From Candidatus Fimadaptatus faecigallinarum (GTDB lineage: Bacteria; Bacillota; Clostridia; Christensenellales; Aristaeellaceae), in assembly GCA_018714445.1 (NCBI GenBank), contig DVNK01000039.1:82250-146249 (forward strand): a stretch of 64,000 bases of DNA. The letters run 5' to 3'. A program made the translations under genes and the position numbers. Below the pieces are notes generated by a model. That model saw only the letters and a program-made list of their open reading frames with translations. It was not told the DNA's origin and searched no databases. This document shows positions 23,101-29,769 of this stretch, piece by piece. Numbering within the stretch: position 1 is the stretch's first letter; the number at the start of each line of letters is the position of its first letter.

Positions 23101-24423
23101 GCCTTTTGCCAGCGCCGCGCCAGTTCGCAGTTGCGCCAGTTCGCCACAGGCCTCGTACACGCTCAGCCCCAGCGCTCCCAGCGGCGCGTGCAGCTGACGC
23201 GCATAGGCGTTCAATGCGTCGCGCGTGCGGCGCAGTTGCTCCAGCTGAGCGCGCGCCTCGTCGCGCACCTGCGGCCGGTCGAGTTCCAGCGTGCGCTTCA
23301 GTTTGGACAGCACGTCGCGCTTGTTGGCCTTGTGGCTGTGGATCGGCAGGCAGAAATCGCTCAGGCCCGCGTCCTGCAGTTTGCGGTACACGACCTGCAG
23401 CGCGGCCATCTTCTCGGCCACGAACAGCACCCGCCGCCCATCGGCCAGCGCCTGAGCTATCATGTTGGTGATCGTCTGGCTCTTGCCGGTGCCGGGCGGG
23501 CCCTGCATTATGAAGCTCTCGCCGCGCCGGCTCAGCTCTATCGCGTCCTGCTGGCTGGAGTCGGCGCTGACCACCTGACAGCTGTCAGCCGGGTCCTGCG
23601 CGTCGTGGAAGTCCCACGCCACGTCCTCGCCCGGCGTCAGGGCGCTGCGGTCGCCGGCTATCGCGCGTATCACCGGATGCGCGCGCATCGCGGCGCGGTT
23701 GCGCTCCATGTCCTGGTACATGCTCAGCTTCAAAAACGACAACAGTCCCAGGCTGGCCGCGCGCACGACTCGCCAGCCCCGTCCGCTCACCAGCTGCTGC
23801 ACGCCGTTAAGGTACTCGTCCAGCGCAGGCGCATCGCTGTCAAACGCGGGCAGTTGTATCCCATACGTGCTGCGCAGGAAGTACTCCAGCGTCTGATTGG
23901 CCACGACCTCCTCGTCGCGCCGCTCCAGCATCAGCGGCGCGCCGACCGTAGCCTGCGTTATGTTGACCGGCATCAGCACCAGCGGCGCAAGTCGATCCAC
24001 GCTCTGAGCGCCCTCGCCATCCCGCCACTTTAAAAAGCCCAGCGACAAAAACAGTATGTTTGCGCCCTGCTCCTCCAGCGCCAGCCGCGCCTTTTGCCTG
24101 AGGTTGGCCAGCGTGCGCTGCCGTTCGAGCATGGTGCCCTCGGTCTTTATGTCGCCCAGCACCACCGGCAGCGGCGTGCCCAGCGCCTCCATCAGCGCCA
24201 GCAGCGAATACACCCGCGCGTCGGTCATGCGGTCCAGCGGCCGCTGAAATGACAGCGTCGCTCCTTCCGCGCCCAGCCGCGCGTACAGCTCGTCAAAGCC
24301 CGGCTCCACTATGCTCAGCGTGGAGCGGCTCGTCAGGCGGTAATTCAGCATTCGGTTGCGCCGGGTCAGATCCAGCAGCTCGCTTTGCCATCTGTCCAGC
24401 CTCGCGTCGATATCGACTTGCAT
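17137..24423 (-). CDS. giant DUF4011/DUF3320 superfamily 1 helicase with endonuclease-like domain
   Basis: A 2428-residue protein. The N-terminus is a DUF4011 domain (RLDRWQSELLDLTRRNRM). Walker A is GPPGTGKS near residue 307. Helicase motif II is VIFDEAS near residue 1809, followed by VVIAGDPLQLPPTRFF, KWHYRSRHEHLIAF and a motif VI region, RRLNVAITRAK, near 2050. A restriction-endonuclease-like domain follows (about 2120-2210), with the pattern ...YRVDIALRR...GIECDGPMY...GWQLLRVWSREF. A C-terminal DUF3320 domain ends the protein. Between the two helicase halves lies about 1400 residues of Ala/Leu/Arg-rich, coiled-coil-like sequence and a 17-residue repeat array. Family members are often found in genome-defence contexts; that role here is inference. 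ATG 24423 is chosen for its AGAGGG site. It stands alone with its own promoter. Confidence 0.9.
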   Translation of the reverse strand: MQVDIDARLDRWQSELLDLTRRNRMLNYRLTSRSTLSIVEPGFDELYARLGAEGATLSFQRPLDRMTDARVYSLLALMEALGTPLPVVLGDIKTEGTMLERQRTLANLRQKARLALEEQGANILFLSLGFLKWRDGEGAQSVDRLAPLVLMPVNITQATVGAPLMLERRDEEVVANQTLEYFLRSTYGIQLPAFDSDAPALDEYLNGVQQLVSGRGWRVVRAASLGLLSFLKLSMYQDMERNRAAMRAHPVIRAIAGDRSALTPGEDVAWDFHDAQDPADSCQVVSADSSQQDAIELSRRGESFIMQGPPGTGKSQTITNMIAQALADGRRVLFVAEKMAALQVVYRKLQDAGLSDFCLPIHSHKANKRDVLSKLKRTLELDRPQVRDEARAQLEQLRRTRDALNAYARQLHAPLGALGLSVYEACGELAQLRTGAALAKGGMTGAGEAQLAGGRDACAGAAAKPNAAAAPLDAKVQAGGGGNAPFLNPDKSDNANISDTDACQTYDAVQSTAPVSAAAAGASVTPVAADVRGDDAHDNHNTQSTDISQAARDSAEYAALAPRTVALIERLARVSFAVEDAPALNAAALALRCERARVYGAARADCPIDNPFEGMCAAGGLARRGELMRALESARDGVDELATLMSELRARGVRKVTLEDLDALRAALQAASSARLLPENWLGERDGARLRALCAGLRADAGQLAQGLADIESVCDARVLDVDFDAICALLDVLVRVDGAPPRSGDELRSGVERLRALTGEVLSGVAGLLARARAYCALTGMAGDNSLAAADSRRVELELLQACVGLPEGCVLAEPGALEALRAPLAEKLERRAQLTSKLGRADVDLTDWDAARHMAALESALDIAAGVHAAGLATTPEGIERWAGAAQAARERYGRLCDAVTAAARAAQVEGDSLDAALRACALLDMLGDVPPAWVDAGVRSQLAGALVELRARAQELARERSALETRFTARAFAPETARLLTRFNSMRGSVLRMFRPAYHADRQQMRECFRNSELSDEDMARQLSEAVEHASRAGELSAELWARAPLLGRHLAADGSVAWDQLMAELSAFAELCGLLGAQGALLAANQPDRTPVAALREAILALRRGVEELGQLGVHIDLDKGAASGLDACAQAAARGRALAAQVRESCAALGAPDADYETACEYVRAAQELNALDAALRHPGDGWRVLGAELPRTPAEWAALERGMAALGELARAQGGRLTMRTRELLLSRARDRLMAAALADAGAWASARAAGAQPAGEGADISAARLCEDAARLLGADVDGAAPDELCAALEALLGRAAQGAAAFDEACTALKPGVPERRIADYARDFAHLRALRRRLGADGEAAAALGELWRGADTNWAYLDDCVTLLEQVRAARARLSGFEALIDGAFGRGPADALCDKAIMALSGAQRARAALEGAQVGESLLQLEPDALKARLERCLARPELLAAQVALDAARQDCVQAGMAEFVRAVDEEFAAEADGMCDAPANVGAARAHAQPGDGANERARFGDGQAQSDGVISIPEQSGNEHARPGGVVSIPEQSGNEHTQPGGVVSIPEQSGNEHTQPGDVMSISAQSDNEHTQPGGMMSTPAQSDNGQAQPGNITKERASLHGELNAQAQSDGRANHAEGALRGKAMRETDSSIGAGSNSASGDGAVERQRRVLGVQDREALATAARDAYRRVFLENWLDWAVAGQPALREFAAAAQSARVDEFDRLDDVQLKIAQARLRQQLCANLPGSGHVVRGGDEYAVLMRELGKRQRHMPLRRLFSAIPNLLMRLKPCLMMSPLSVAYFLEAETYKFDLVIFDEASQIQPQDALGAIARGTQVVIAGDPLQLPPTRFFASALDDESDGEGDDEPLYDSILEGAGTALRRCMLKWHYRSRHEHLIAFSNAHIYGGSLITFPGARERQRDMGVEYVYVENGVYEGQGINQSEARRCVQLVHRHILTHPERSLGVIAFSQKQQAAIEYAIEQFRLSHPELEWFFGEADGNGVRRDEPFFIKNLENVQGDERDTIIFSIGYGRNRQGRMYMRFGPLSGAGGERRLNVAITRAKLNVKLVGSILPEDMDVSRTSAAGAHMLKGYMEFALHGASALGAVAVSQARRDEFADYIASMLARAGYIVERRVGCSAYRVDIALRRPEAQGAYFAGIECDGPMYATARTARERDHLRARVLEGMGWQLLRVWSREFLSDPEGQLQRVYEFAAAAYASYTEDPPAPEPELEPEQDWLTSPPSEPESDSLRYGMAEYVVADWRAAPGAGERGAGLEACIKYIISIEQPIHIELLQRRLAGYFGNEKVTANSRRAVDEVLARLDGREIERTPEDFVYLTPRPPIRARTPAPGDAPRRIEHIAPEEIEECMCGIIAGTFGITPEALMSETVHALGYDRAGARITAALNSAYAHILSSGRAGLLDGKLKLTGGQ
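19605..19885 (-). repeat. 51-bp in-frame repeat inside the helicase gene
   Basis: Five to six copies of a 17-residue unit (QSGNEHTQPGGVVSIPE and variants), i.e. 51 bp per unit. It interrupts the region between the Walker A half and the motif II half of the helicase, at about residues 1513-1606. The unit length keeps the reading frame, which suggests a hydrophilic, flexible linker of variable length. Confidence 0.88.
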
Positions 24424-24463
24424 AATAAACCCTCTTTGCGCAGCTGTCGTACTTATTATGTCC

Positions 24464-24492
24464 ATTATAGTGCGGCGGCGGCGCTTTGGCAA
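24464..24492 (-). promoter_or_regulatory. promoter of the helicase gene
   Basis: Minus strand TTGCCA (24487-24492), 17 bases, TATAAT (24464-24469), ending about 40 bases before the ATG at 24423. Confidence 0.7.
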
Positions 24493-24600
24493 TGCGCAAG
24501 TGCTTGCCCGCCCGTTAACTCATGGCGCCTTCATTTGGCATAATTGCACATATCGGCCTGCGCATACTGGCCGGTGTGCGCGGCGGCGCATAAGCAACCG

Positions 24601-24631
24601 CAGCCCCGGCTCGCAAATGTCGCCGGGGCTG
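24601..24631 (-). terminator. hairpin at the end of the PPK2-hydrolase operon
   Basis: CAGCCCCGGC (24601-24610) pairs perfectly with GCCGGGGCTG (24622-24631). It lies 16 bases after the hydrolase stop. No strong T-tract follows on the minus strand, so termination may be partial. Confidence 0.55.
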
Positions 24632-24647
24632 CCCTGAAAAACCTTAA

Positions 24648-25790
24648 TCACCTGCACAAAAAGTCGCACAGTTCGCTCACATCGTCCAGCGAATGCGGAT
24701 GATGCCCGCACGACGGCTTTATGTTCAGCAGCAGCAGTCCGCCCGCCGCCGCAAACGCGTCGGCAAACGGCCGCCCATTCTCCTCAAACGGCACGAGATC
24801 GTCCGCGCCGCCTATGACCATAGCCAGCGGTATGCCCAGCCGCGCCAGTTCCGCGCCCCGCTTGACCGGGCGTGCCTGCACGTTGGACTGGATCGTGGCC
24901 TCGGTCGCGCCGTAGCACGCAAGGCATTCGCGCCACTCGCGCTCAGCGCCCACGCCCCTGCCGCGCCCGCCGGGCCAGCTCAACACGTCCAGCACCGGCG
25001 CGTCCAGGTACAGCTTGCCCACGCGCTCGGGAAAGCTCAGCGCAAAGTTGACCGCGTACAGTCCGCCGCGGCTGAAGCCTATCAGCACCGGGTGCGCGCC
25101 CAGTCCGCGCTCCCGCGTCAGATATTCATGAAACATGCGCATGCGCTCCACTGCCCATGGACAGCCGTACTTGTCCGACAGCCGTATGTACGCCAGATGA
25201 TACCCGCGCCGCACCATCTCCAGATCGCACTGCGCGAACGCGTCGAAGAATTCCGCCCGCCATGCAAACGGCCTGCCCGGCAGCGGATCGCGCGGCGTCA
25301 CCAGTATGCACTCCAGCCCGTCCAGCGTGAAGTCCTCGCGCGCATAGCCGTGCCATTCGCTCATTCGCACGTTCGACGCTTTGGCGTTTGAGGCGGATGG
25401 TGGCGTCGCCGTGTCGGCGACATATGAGGCATCCGGCGCTTTAGCCGCGTCCGTGCCGCATGTAACGGTCGATGTCGTCGCCGTGTTGGCAACATATGAG
25501 GCGTCCGGCGTTTTGGCCGCGTCTGTGCCGCATGTAACAGCCGATGTCGTTGCCGTGTCGGCGGCATATGAGGCGTCCGGCGCTTTGGCCGCGTCTGTGC
25601 CGCATGTAACAGATGGTGGCGTTGCCATGTTGGTGGCATATGAGGCATCCGGCGCTTTGGCCGCATCCGTGCCGCATGTAACGGCTGATGCACTTGCCGT
25701 GTTGGCGGCGCATGCAGCGTCAAGCGGCTTTACCGCCGCGCCTGAAGTATTGAGCGGCGCGCCCTCTGCAGCGCTTGCCCCGGCGCTCAT
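24648..25790 (-). CDS. alpha/beta hydrolase with N-terminal repeat region
   Basis: A 380-residue protein. Residues about 142-380 form an alpha/beta hydrolase: nucleophile elbow GFSRGG (Ser240), a late acidic strand VIGGADDLVPFEENGRP, and a histidine in CGHHPHS near the C-terminus. This resembles serine hydrolases and esterases of the prolyl-oligopeptidase/acetyl-xylan-esterase kind, but the substrate is unknown. The first 140 residues are low-complexity and contain four to five copies of a 24-residue Ala/Thr-rich unit. The start at 25790 has GGAGGAG nearby and overlaps the PPK2 stop as ATGA, so translation is coupled. An internal ATG before SEWHGY could be the ancestral start of the enzyme domain. 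No signal peptide is seen. Confidence 0.85.
   Translation of the reverse strand: MSAGASAAEGAPLNTSGAAVKPLDAACAANTASASAVTCGTDAAKAPDASYATNMATPPSVTCGTDAAKAPDASYAADTATTSAVTCGTDAAKTPDASYVANTATTSTVTCGTDAAKAPDASYVADTATPPSASNAKASNVRMSEWHGYAREDFTLDGLECILVTPRDPLPGRPFAWRAEFFDAFAQCDLEMVRRGYHLAYIRLSDKYGCPWAVERMRMFHEYLTRERGLGAHPVLIGFSRGGLYAVNFALSFPERVGKLYLDAPVLDVLSWPGGRGRGVGAEREWRECLACYGATEATIQSNVQARPVKRGAELARLGIPLAMVIGGADDLVPFEENGRPFADAFAAAGGLLLLNIKPSCGHHPHSLDDVSELCDFLCR
25390..25690 (-). repeat. 72-bp in-frame repeat at the 5' end of the hydrolase gene
   Basis: About four copies of a 24-residue unit of the form TCGTDAAKAPDASY plus ten variable residues, i.e. 72 bp. Copies differ at several positions. It lies between the translation start and the conserved enzyme domain. 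Confidence 0.88.
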
Positions 25791-27373
25791 AGACGCTCCT
25801 CCAGCGCGGTTATGACCGACTCGAGCACCTTGAGCCGCGCATAGCGCTTGTCGTTGGACTCGACTATTATCCACGGCGCATCGACGCTGCTGGTAAGGCT
25901 GAGCATCTGATCGACCGCTTCCTCATACTGCGGCCACTTGTCGCGATTGCGCCAGTCCTCGTCGGTTATCTTCCACTGCTTTTCGGGGGTCTGCTGGCGG
26001 TCGGTGAACCGGCGCAGCTGCTCGTCGGGGTCGATGTGCAGCCAGAACTTGAGCACTACCGCGCCCCATTCGGTCAAACTGCGCTCGAACTGATTGATCT
26101 CGGTATACGCGCGCAGCCACTGGTCGGGCCGCGCAAATCCCTCTATGCGCTCGACCATGACGCGTCCATACCATGTCCTGTCGAATATAGTTATATGGCC
26201 ATCCTTGGGCAGCGCCCGCCAGAACCGCCACAGATACTGGTGGTTCAGTTCAACCGGAGACGGCGCCGCCGTGGGCACGACCTCGAATCCGCGCGGATCC
26301 AGCGCGCGCGTCAGCCGCTTTATCGCGCCGCCCTTGCCGGCCGCGTCCCAGCCCTCAAAGCCCAGCACCACCGGCATCTTCTTTTGATAGAGCCGGTTAT
26401 GCAGCTCGCCCAGGCGCTGCTGTGCGTCCTTCAGTTCGGCGCGATACTGCTCGTCGGCGACCTCGTGCTTCAGGTCGATATCGCGCAGGCGCGGCATCGC
26501 CATCAGCCTGGCGCCCGATTCGCGCGCTACGGTCTCGCGCGTGGGCAGCGCCGGCGCAGCGGCGGGCTTTGCCTCGGATTTGGCATCCGACTTGGCGTCG
26601 GCTTTGGCGTCGGCCTTGGCCTGTTTGGCGGACTTGTCCTGGTCCTTGCGGCGCGCGGCATCGGCTTCCTTTTGGCGCAGCGCGGCGTCCAGCGCGCTTA
26701 TCACGACCGAGTAGACCTGACTGGCGACCAGGCGGCGATCGGTCGCATGTATCGCCGTCCAGGGCGCCCAGGGCTTGTCGGTGCGTTCGAGCATCTCGTC
26801 ATATGCAGCGAGCAGTTCATCGTACTCCTTGTTGTGCTTCCAGTCCTGCTTGGTCACGCGCCAGCGGGTCTCAGCGCTGTCCTCAAGTGCCTCAAAGCGC
26901 TGCTTCTGCTCCTTGCGCGTTATGTGCAGGAAGAACTTGAGTATGACGTAGCCATCGTCGGCCAGCTGCTTTTCAAAGTCGATTATCTGGCCATAGCGGC
27001 GCTCCAGCTCCTTGTGGCCGGGGCGCACTTCCGGATCGGCCACGCCCCGGTACCAGCTGCCGTCCAGTATCGCCATATTGCCATACAGCGGCACCACGTT
27101 CCAGTAGCGGTGCATGTACGGATAGCGCTCCTCGGCCGGGTCGTCCACGTCCAGCGTGAACACCTTGAACCCGCGCGGATCCAGATTGCGTATCAGCTCG
27201 CCTATCATCGAGCCCTTGCCCGACGCGTCCCAGCCCTCAAACAGCACTATCACCGGTATCTTGGCCGCACGCACCTGCTGCTGGAGCAGCATAAGGCGCG
27301 TACCCTGCTCGGCGCGCAGCGCTTTGAGCGTATCGGCATCCATTGCAGACGCCTTTGCAACATCGCGTAACAT
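25787..27373 (-). CDS. two-domain PPK2 (polyphosphate:AMP phosphotransferase type)
   Basis: A 528-residue protein with two PPK2 domains in tandem, the layout of class II PPK2 enzymes that phosphorylate AMP to ADP with polyphosphate. Domain 1 (about 15-230) has the Walker A motif GWDASGKGS at residues 47-55. Domain 2 (about 295-528) has GWDAAGKGG near 339-347 and a lid-type FDRTWYGRV block. A Lys/Ala-rich linker joins them (about 235-285). The second domain keeps the Asp in IFDRTWYGR, while domain 1 has ILDGSWYRG at the same place, so domain 2 is probably the more active one. RBS AAGGAGG precedes the ATG at 27373. The alpha/beta hydrolase gene is coupled downstream. Confidence 0.93.
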   Translation of the reverse strand: MLRDVAKASAMDADTLKALRAEQGTRLMLLQQQVRAAKIPVIVLFEGWDASGKGSMIGELIRNLDPRGFKVFTLDVDDPAEERYPYMHRYWNVVPLYGNMAILDGSWYRGVADPEVRPGHKELERRYGQIIDFEKQLADDGYVILKFFLHITRKEQKQRFEALEDSAETRWRVTKQDWKHNKEYDELLAAYDEMLERTDKPWAPWTAIHATDRRLVASQVYSVVISALDAALRQKEADAARRKDQDKSAKQAKADAKADAKSDAKSEAKPAAAPALPTRETVARESGARLMAMPRLRDIDLKHEVADEQYRAELKDAQQRLGELHNRLYQKKMPVVLGFEGWDAAGKGGAIKRLTRALDPRGFEVVPTAAPSPVELNHQYLWRFWRALPKDGHITIFDRTWYGRVMVERIEGFARPDQWLRAYTEINQFERSLTEWGAVVLKFWLHIDPDEQLRRFTDRQQTPEKQWKITDEDWRNRDKWPQYEEAVDQMLSLTSSVDAPWIIVESNDKRYARLKVLESVITALEERL

Positions 27374-27424
27374 ATTGACCTCCTTGGCGGACGCGCGCGT
27401 CCGTTTGATTTATTATTAAGCAAA

Positions 27425-27453
27425 AGTATACCATTATTTTAACCAGTTTTCAA
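27425..27453 (-). promoter_or_regulatory. promoter of the PPK2 operon
   Basis: Minus strand TTGAAA (27448-27453), 17 bases, TATACT (27425-27430). It is back-to-back with the tRNA-Leu promoter in the divergent gap. Confidence 0.75.
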
Positions 27454-27508
27454 TACCGAGTCGCGCGCCGCCGGCACGCTTTTGCGAAATTTTTTAGCGA
27501 CATAGATA

Positions 27509-27537
27509 TTGACAAACGCACCGCACAGGCGTATAAT
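27509..27537 (+). promoter_or_regulatory. perfect consensus promoter of tRNA-Leu
   Basis: TTGACA (27509-27514), exactly 17 bases, TATAAT (27532-27537), about 22 bases before the mature tRNA 5' end. The short leader suits a stable RNA gene. Confidence 0.88.
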
Positions 27538-27559
27538 ATACCTTGTTGTCAAGTCATGC

Positions 27560-27640
27560 GCGATCGTGGCGGAATTGGCATACGCGCACGTTTGAGGGGC
27601 GTGTCCGATAAGGGTACGGGTTCAAGTCCCGTCGATCGCA
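27560..27640 (+). tRNA. tRNA-Leu (anticodon GAG)
   Basis: Acceptor stem GCGATCG (27560-27566) pairs with CGATCGC (27633-27639), discriminator A at 27640, no encoded CCA. The D arm is GTGGCGGAATTGGCA-like, typical of tRNA-Leu. The anticodon arm is CACGT/GCGTG (27587-27591, 27599-27603) with loop TTGAGGG, giving anticodon GAG at 27594-27596, which reads CTC and CTT. A 12-base class II variable arm follows, then the T arm ACGGG-TTCAAGT-CCCGT. Confidence 0.95.
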
Positions 27641-27649
27641 TTTCAACAT

Positions 27650-27690
27650 CCGAATCGCTTTAATGTAAAGCGGTTCGGATTTTTTGTTTT
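27650..27690 (+). terminator. rho-independent terminator of tRNA-Leu
   Basis: A 13-bp stem with one G-T pair (27650-27662 with 27666-27678, 3-base loop) followed by ATTTTTTGTTTT. It sits ten bases after the tRNA. Confidence 0.92.
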
Positions 27691-28010
27691 ACGGCGGGAT
27701 TCGGCCCGGCGCGCTCGAGCCGCCGACAGCGCGCGGTCGCAAGGCAATTTACAAGGCGAACCGCCGACCCCGAGAGTCAGTCGCCCGGCACATCGCATGC
27801 GCCGTCGCCGGACTGGCCCGGCGGCTCGCGTTTCAGCCGCGGGGCTGTCCATCGTAGCGCCGGTGTTCTGCGCACTTGCCGTTCGGCTTCACCACCCGGA
27901 GCTTTGGCATAAGCCTGTTCATCTGAGACTCGCTCAGATCCAGCACCTGCTCGGCACATCGCACTGCGACCTTACCATGCGCATATGACGCGGCGCGCGT
28001 CCGCCCGGCG

Positions 28011-28290
28011 CAGTTCCATTGCGCCACCCGGCTCTGCCGCGCAATCCAGCTCAGCCGCAATACCCGGCCCAGCCACACCATTCAGCTCAGTCGCAATACC
28101 CGGCTCTGCCACAATATCCAGCTCTGCCGCAATACCCGGCTCTGCCGCACTATCCAGCTCTGCCGCACTATCCGGTTCAACCGCAACACCCGGCTCTGCC
28201 GCAATACCCGGCTCTGCCGCACTATTCAGCTCAGTCGCACTATTCGGTTCAACCGCAACACCCGGCTCAGCCGCGCAATCCGGTCCAGCG
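28011..28290. repeat. 18-bp tandem repeat array (about 15 copies)
   Basis: CCGGCTCTGCCGCAATAC-type 18-bp units, with CCAGCTC or CCGGTTC variants, run from about 28011 to 28290. On the minus strand they would encode hexapeptides such as AAEPGI. The stop codon of the GDPD gene (28267-28269) lies inside the first units, so the array begins at the gene's 3' end. The stretch 27691-28010 before it shows no gene. Confidence 0.88.
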
Positions 28291-29106
28291 CCGCAACACG
28301 TCCCATCTGCCGGCATACTCGCGCTCGACCGCCGCCCGCGCTTCCTCGCCTTCGAATATCGCGATATCGCCCTGCGCACGCGCACGGCGCACCTGTGCCC
28401 GGGTCGTGAGCGTCCACGCGGCGCATGCCCTGCCCCGCCTCCGCCACGCGGCTATGCCGCGGCTGTGCGCATCCGCCTGGACTGCCGCCAGCGCCGGCTG
28501 CGACACGCGGTTCAGCAGCAGATTGCCCAGCAGCCAGCCCAGCGCCCCGCCGCACCAGCGCCGCATATCGGCCCTGCCCGCGACCAGCTGCCCACGCGGC
28601 ACATCCGGCAACAGCTTCCCAAACGCCCTGAGCGCTCGCGGGTCGAACGACAGCACGCAGCGCGGCCCCGCATAATTGCCCAGCGCCTGCGCCGCGGCAC
28701 GCGCCAGCTTGCCCGCGCCGCGCAGTCCGTCGCTCTTGAGCTCGACCGCCACCGGCACCCGCCCGGCTATCAGCATCAGCGCCGGGCCCAGCTCCGGCGC
28801 ACAGCCCTTAGGCAGCGCCGCCAGCAGCTCGGCGCGCGTCATGTCGCGCACCCGCCGCACGCCGCCTGCGCAGTCCACCGTCCGGTCGTGCAGCACCACC
28901 AGCCCGTCCTTGCACAGCCGCACGTCCAGTTCGATGCCATATCCGCTCCGCGCTGCCTTATCGAACGCCTCCAGCGAGTTGCCCGGCGCGTCCGGCCCGA
29001 CCAGTCCCTGGTGCGCCAGCGGCACCTCGCGCCAGCGCTCAATGCCCTCAAACGCCATGGCTGGCCCGGTCAGCGCGTCCAGCAGCCGCTCCATGCGCTT
29101 TGTCAT
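28267..29106 (-). CDS. glycerophosphodiester phosphodiesterase family protein
   Basis: A 279-residue GDPD-type TIM-barrel enzyme; the family hydrolyses glycerophosphodiesters to glycerol-3-phosphate and an alcohol. The N-terminal catalytic block is AHQGLVGPDAPGNSLEAF (His32 in place of the usual HRG start, with Gln for Arg), then GIELDVRLCKDGLVVLHD, which supplies the metal-binding Glu/Asp and the second catalytic His. VELKSDG gives a later acidic site. The HRG to HQG change removes a conserved arginine and may affect phosphate binding. The start ATG 29104-29106 overlaps the Nudix stop (ATGA), so the two genes are coupled. The 3' end runs into an 18-bp repeat array, so the last residues may be recently altered. 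Confidence 0.85.
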   Translation of the reverse strand: MTKRMERLLDALTGPAMAFEGIERWREVPLAHQGLVGPDAPGNSLEAFDKAARSGYGIELDVRLCKDGLVVLHDRTVDCAGGVRRVRDMTRAELLAALPKGCAPELGPALMLIAGRVPVAVELKSDGLRGAGKLARAAAQALGNYAGPRCVLSFDPRALRAFGKLLPDVPRGQLVAGRADMRRWCGGALGWLLGNLLLNRVSQPALAAVQADAHSRGIAAWRRRGRACAAWTLTTRAQVRRARAQGDIAIFEGEEARAAVEREYAGRWDVLRRWTGLRG

Positions 29107-29651
29107 ACGCCCAGCACGCGCGCCGCCATCACCGCGCCCAGCAGCGTCTTGGCGTCGGTCAGCTCGCCGCGCATCACGCGCCCAACCAGCTCGCCCAGCG
29201 GCAGCTTCTCCACGCGCAGGAACTCGTCGTCATCCAGGTCTGTCTCGCCCTGGCTCAGGTCGCGCGCCAGAAACAGCGCTATCCGCTCGGTAAGATACCC
29301 CGGCGACGGCGTTATGTCGCACAGCTTTACCCAGTTGGCGGCTATCAGCCCAGTCTCCTCGCGCAGCTCGCGCTGAGCGGCCTCAAGCTCGGGCTCGTCG
29401 GGCGAGTCGAGCAGCCCCGCCGGTATCTCCAGCATCGCCCGGCCCACCGCCGGCCGGTACTGCCGCACCAGCGTCACATACCCGTCCGCGTCGACCGGCA
29501 CGACCGCTACCGCCGCGCCGTGCACGACTATCTCGCGCAGCGCCGTCCGCCCGTCGGGCAGTTCGACCTGCCAGTGCTCCACGTCCAGCAGTTTGCCTCT
29601 GAACATCGTCTCGCCGCTGAGCTTGCGCTCCATTATGTCCTCATTTGCCAT
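29103..29651 (-). CDS. Nudix hydrolase, ADP-ribose pyrophosphatase type
   Basis: A 182-residue Nudix hydrolase. The Nudix box starts GLLDSPDEPELEAAQ and ends in RELREETGL, matching GX5EX7REUXEEXGU. Upstream VTLVRQYRPAVGRAMLEIPAG is the usual ADP-ribose pyrophosphatase context (QYR...EiPAG), so the likely reaction is ADP-ribose to AMP and ribose-5-phosphate. The start is ATG 29651 (7 bases after GGAAGGAG); ATG 29654 just before it is equally possible. Coupled downstream to the GDPD gene. It lies after the pepC terminator, so it may have its own promoter. Confidence 0.93.
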   Translation of the reverse strand: MANEDIMERKLSGETMFRGKLLDVEHWQVELPDGRTALREIVVHGAAVAVVPVDADGYVTLVRQYRPAVGRAMLEIPAGLLDSPDEPELEAAQRELREETGLIAANWVKLCDITPSPGYLTERIALFLARDLSQGETDLDDDEFLRVEKLPLGELVGRVMRGELTDAKTLLGAVMAARVLGV

Positions 29652-29712
29652 CATATCGCTCCTTCCACCGGTCTGCGCGGCCGCATGCGCGCAGCGCACC
29701 CGCCCTCAAAGC

Positions 29713-29756
29713 AAAAAACGGGCGGCGGACACCGGTATGATCCGGGCCCACCGCCC
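29713..29756 (-). terminator. rho-independent terminator of pepC
   Basis: Minus strand stem with a small internal bulge (29742-29756 with 29720-29735) followed by TTTTTT (29713-29718). It starts about 14 bases after the pepC stop. Confidence 0.85.
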
Positions 29757-29769
29757 ACGCTACGCGCGA

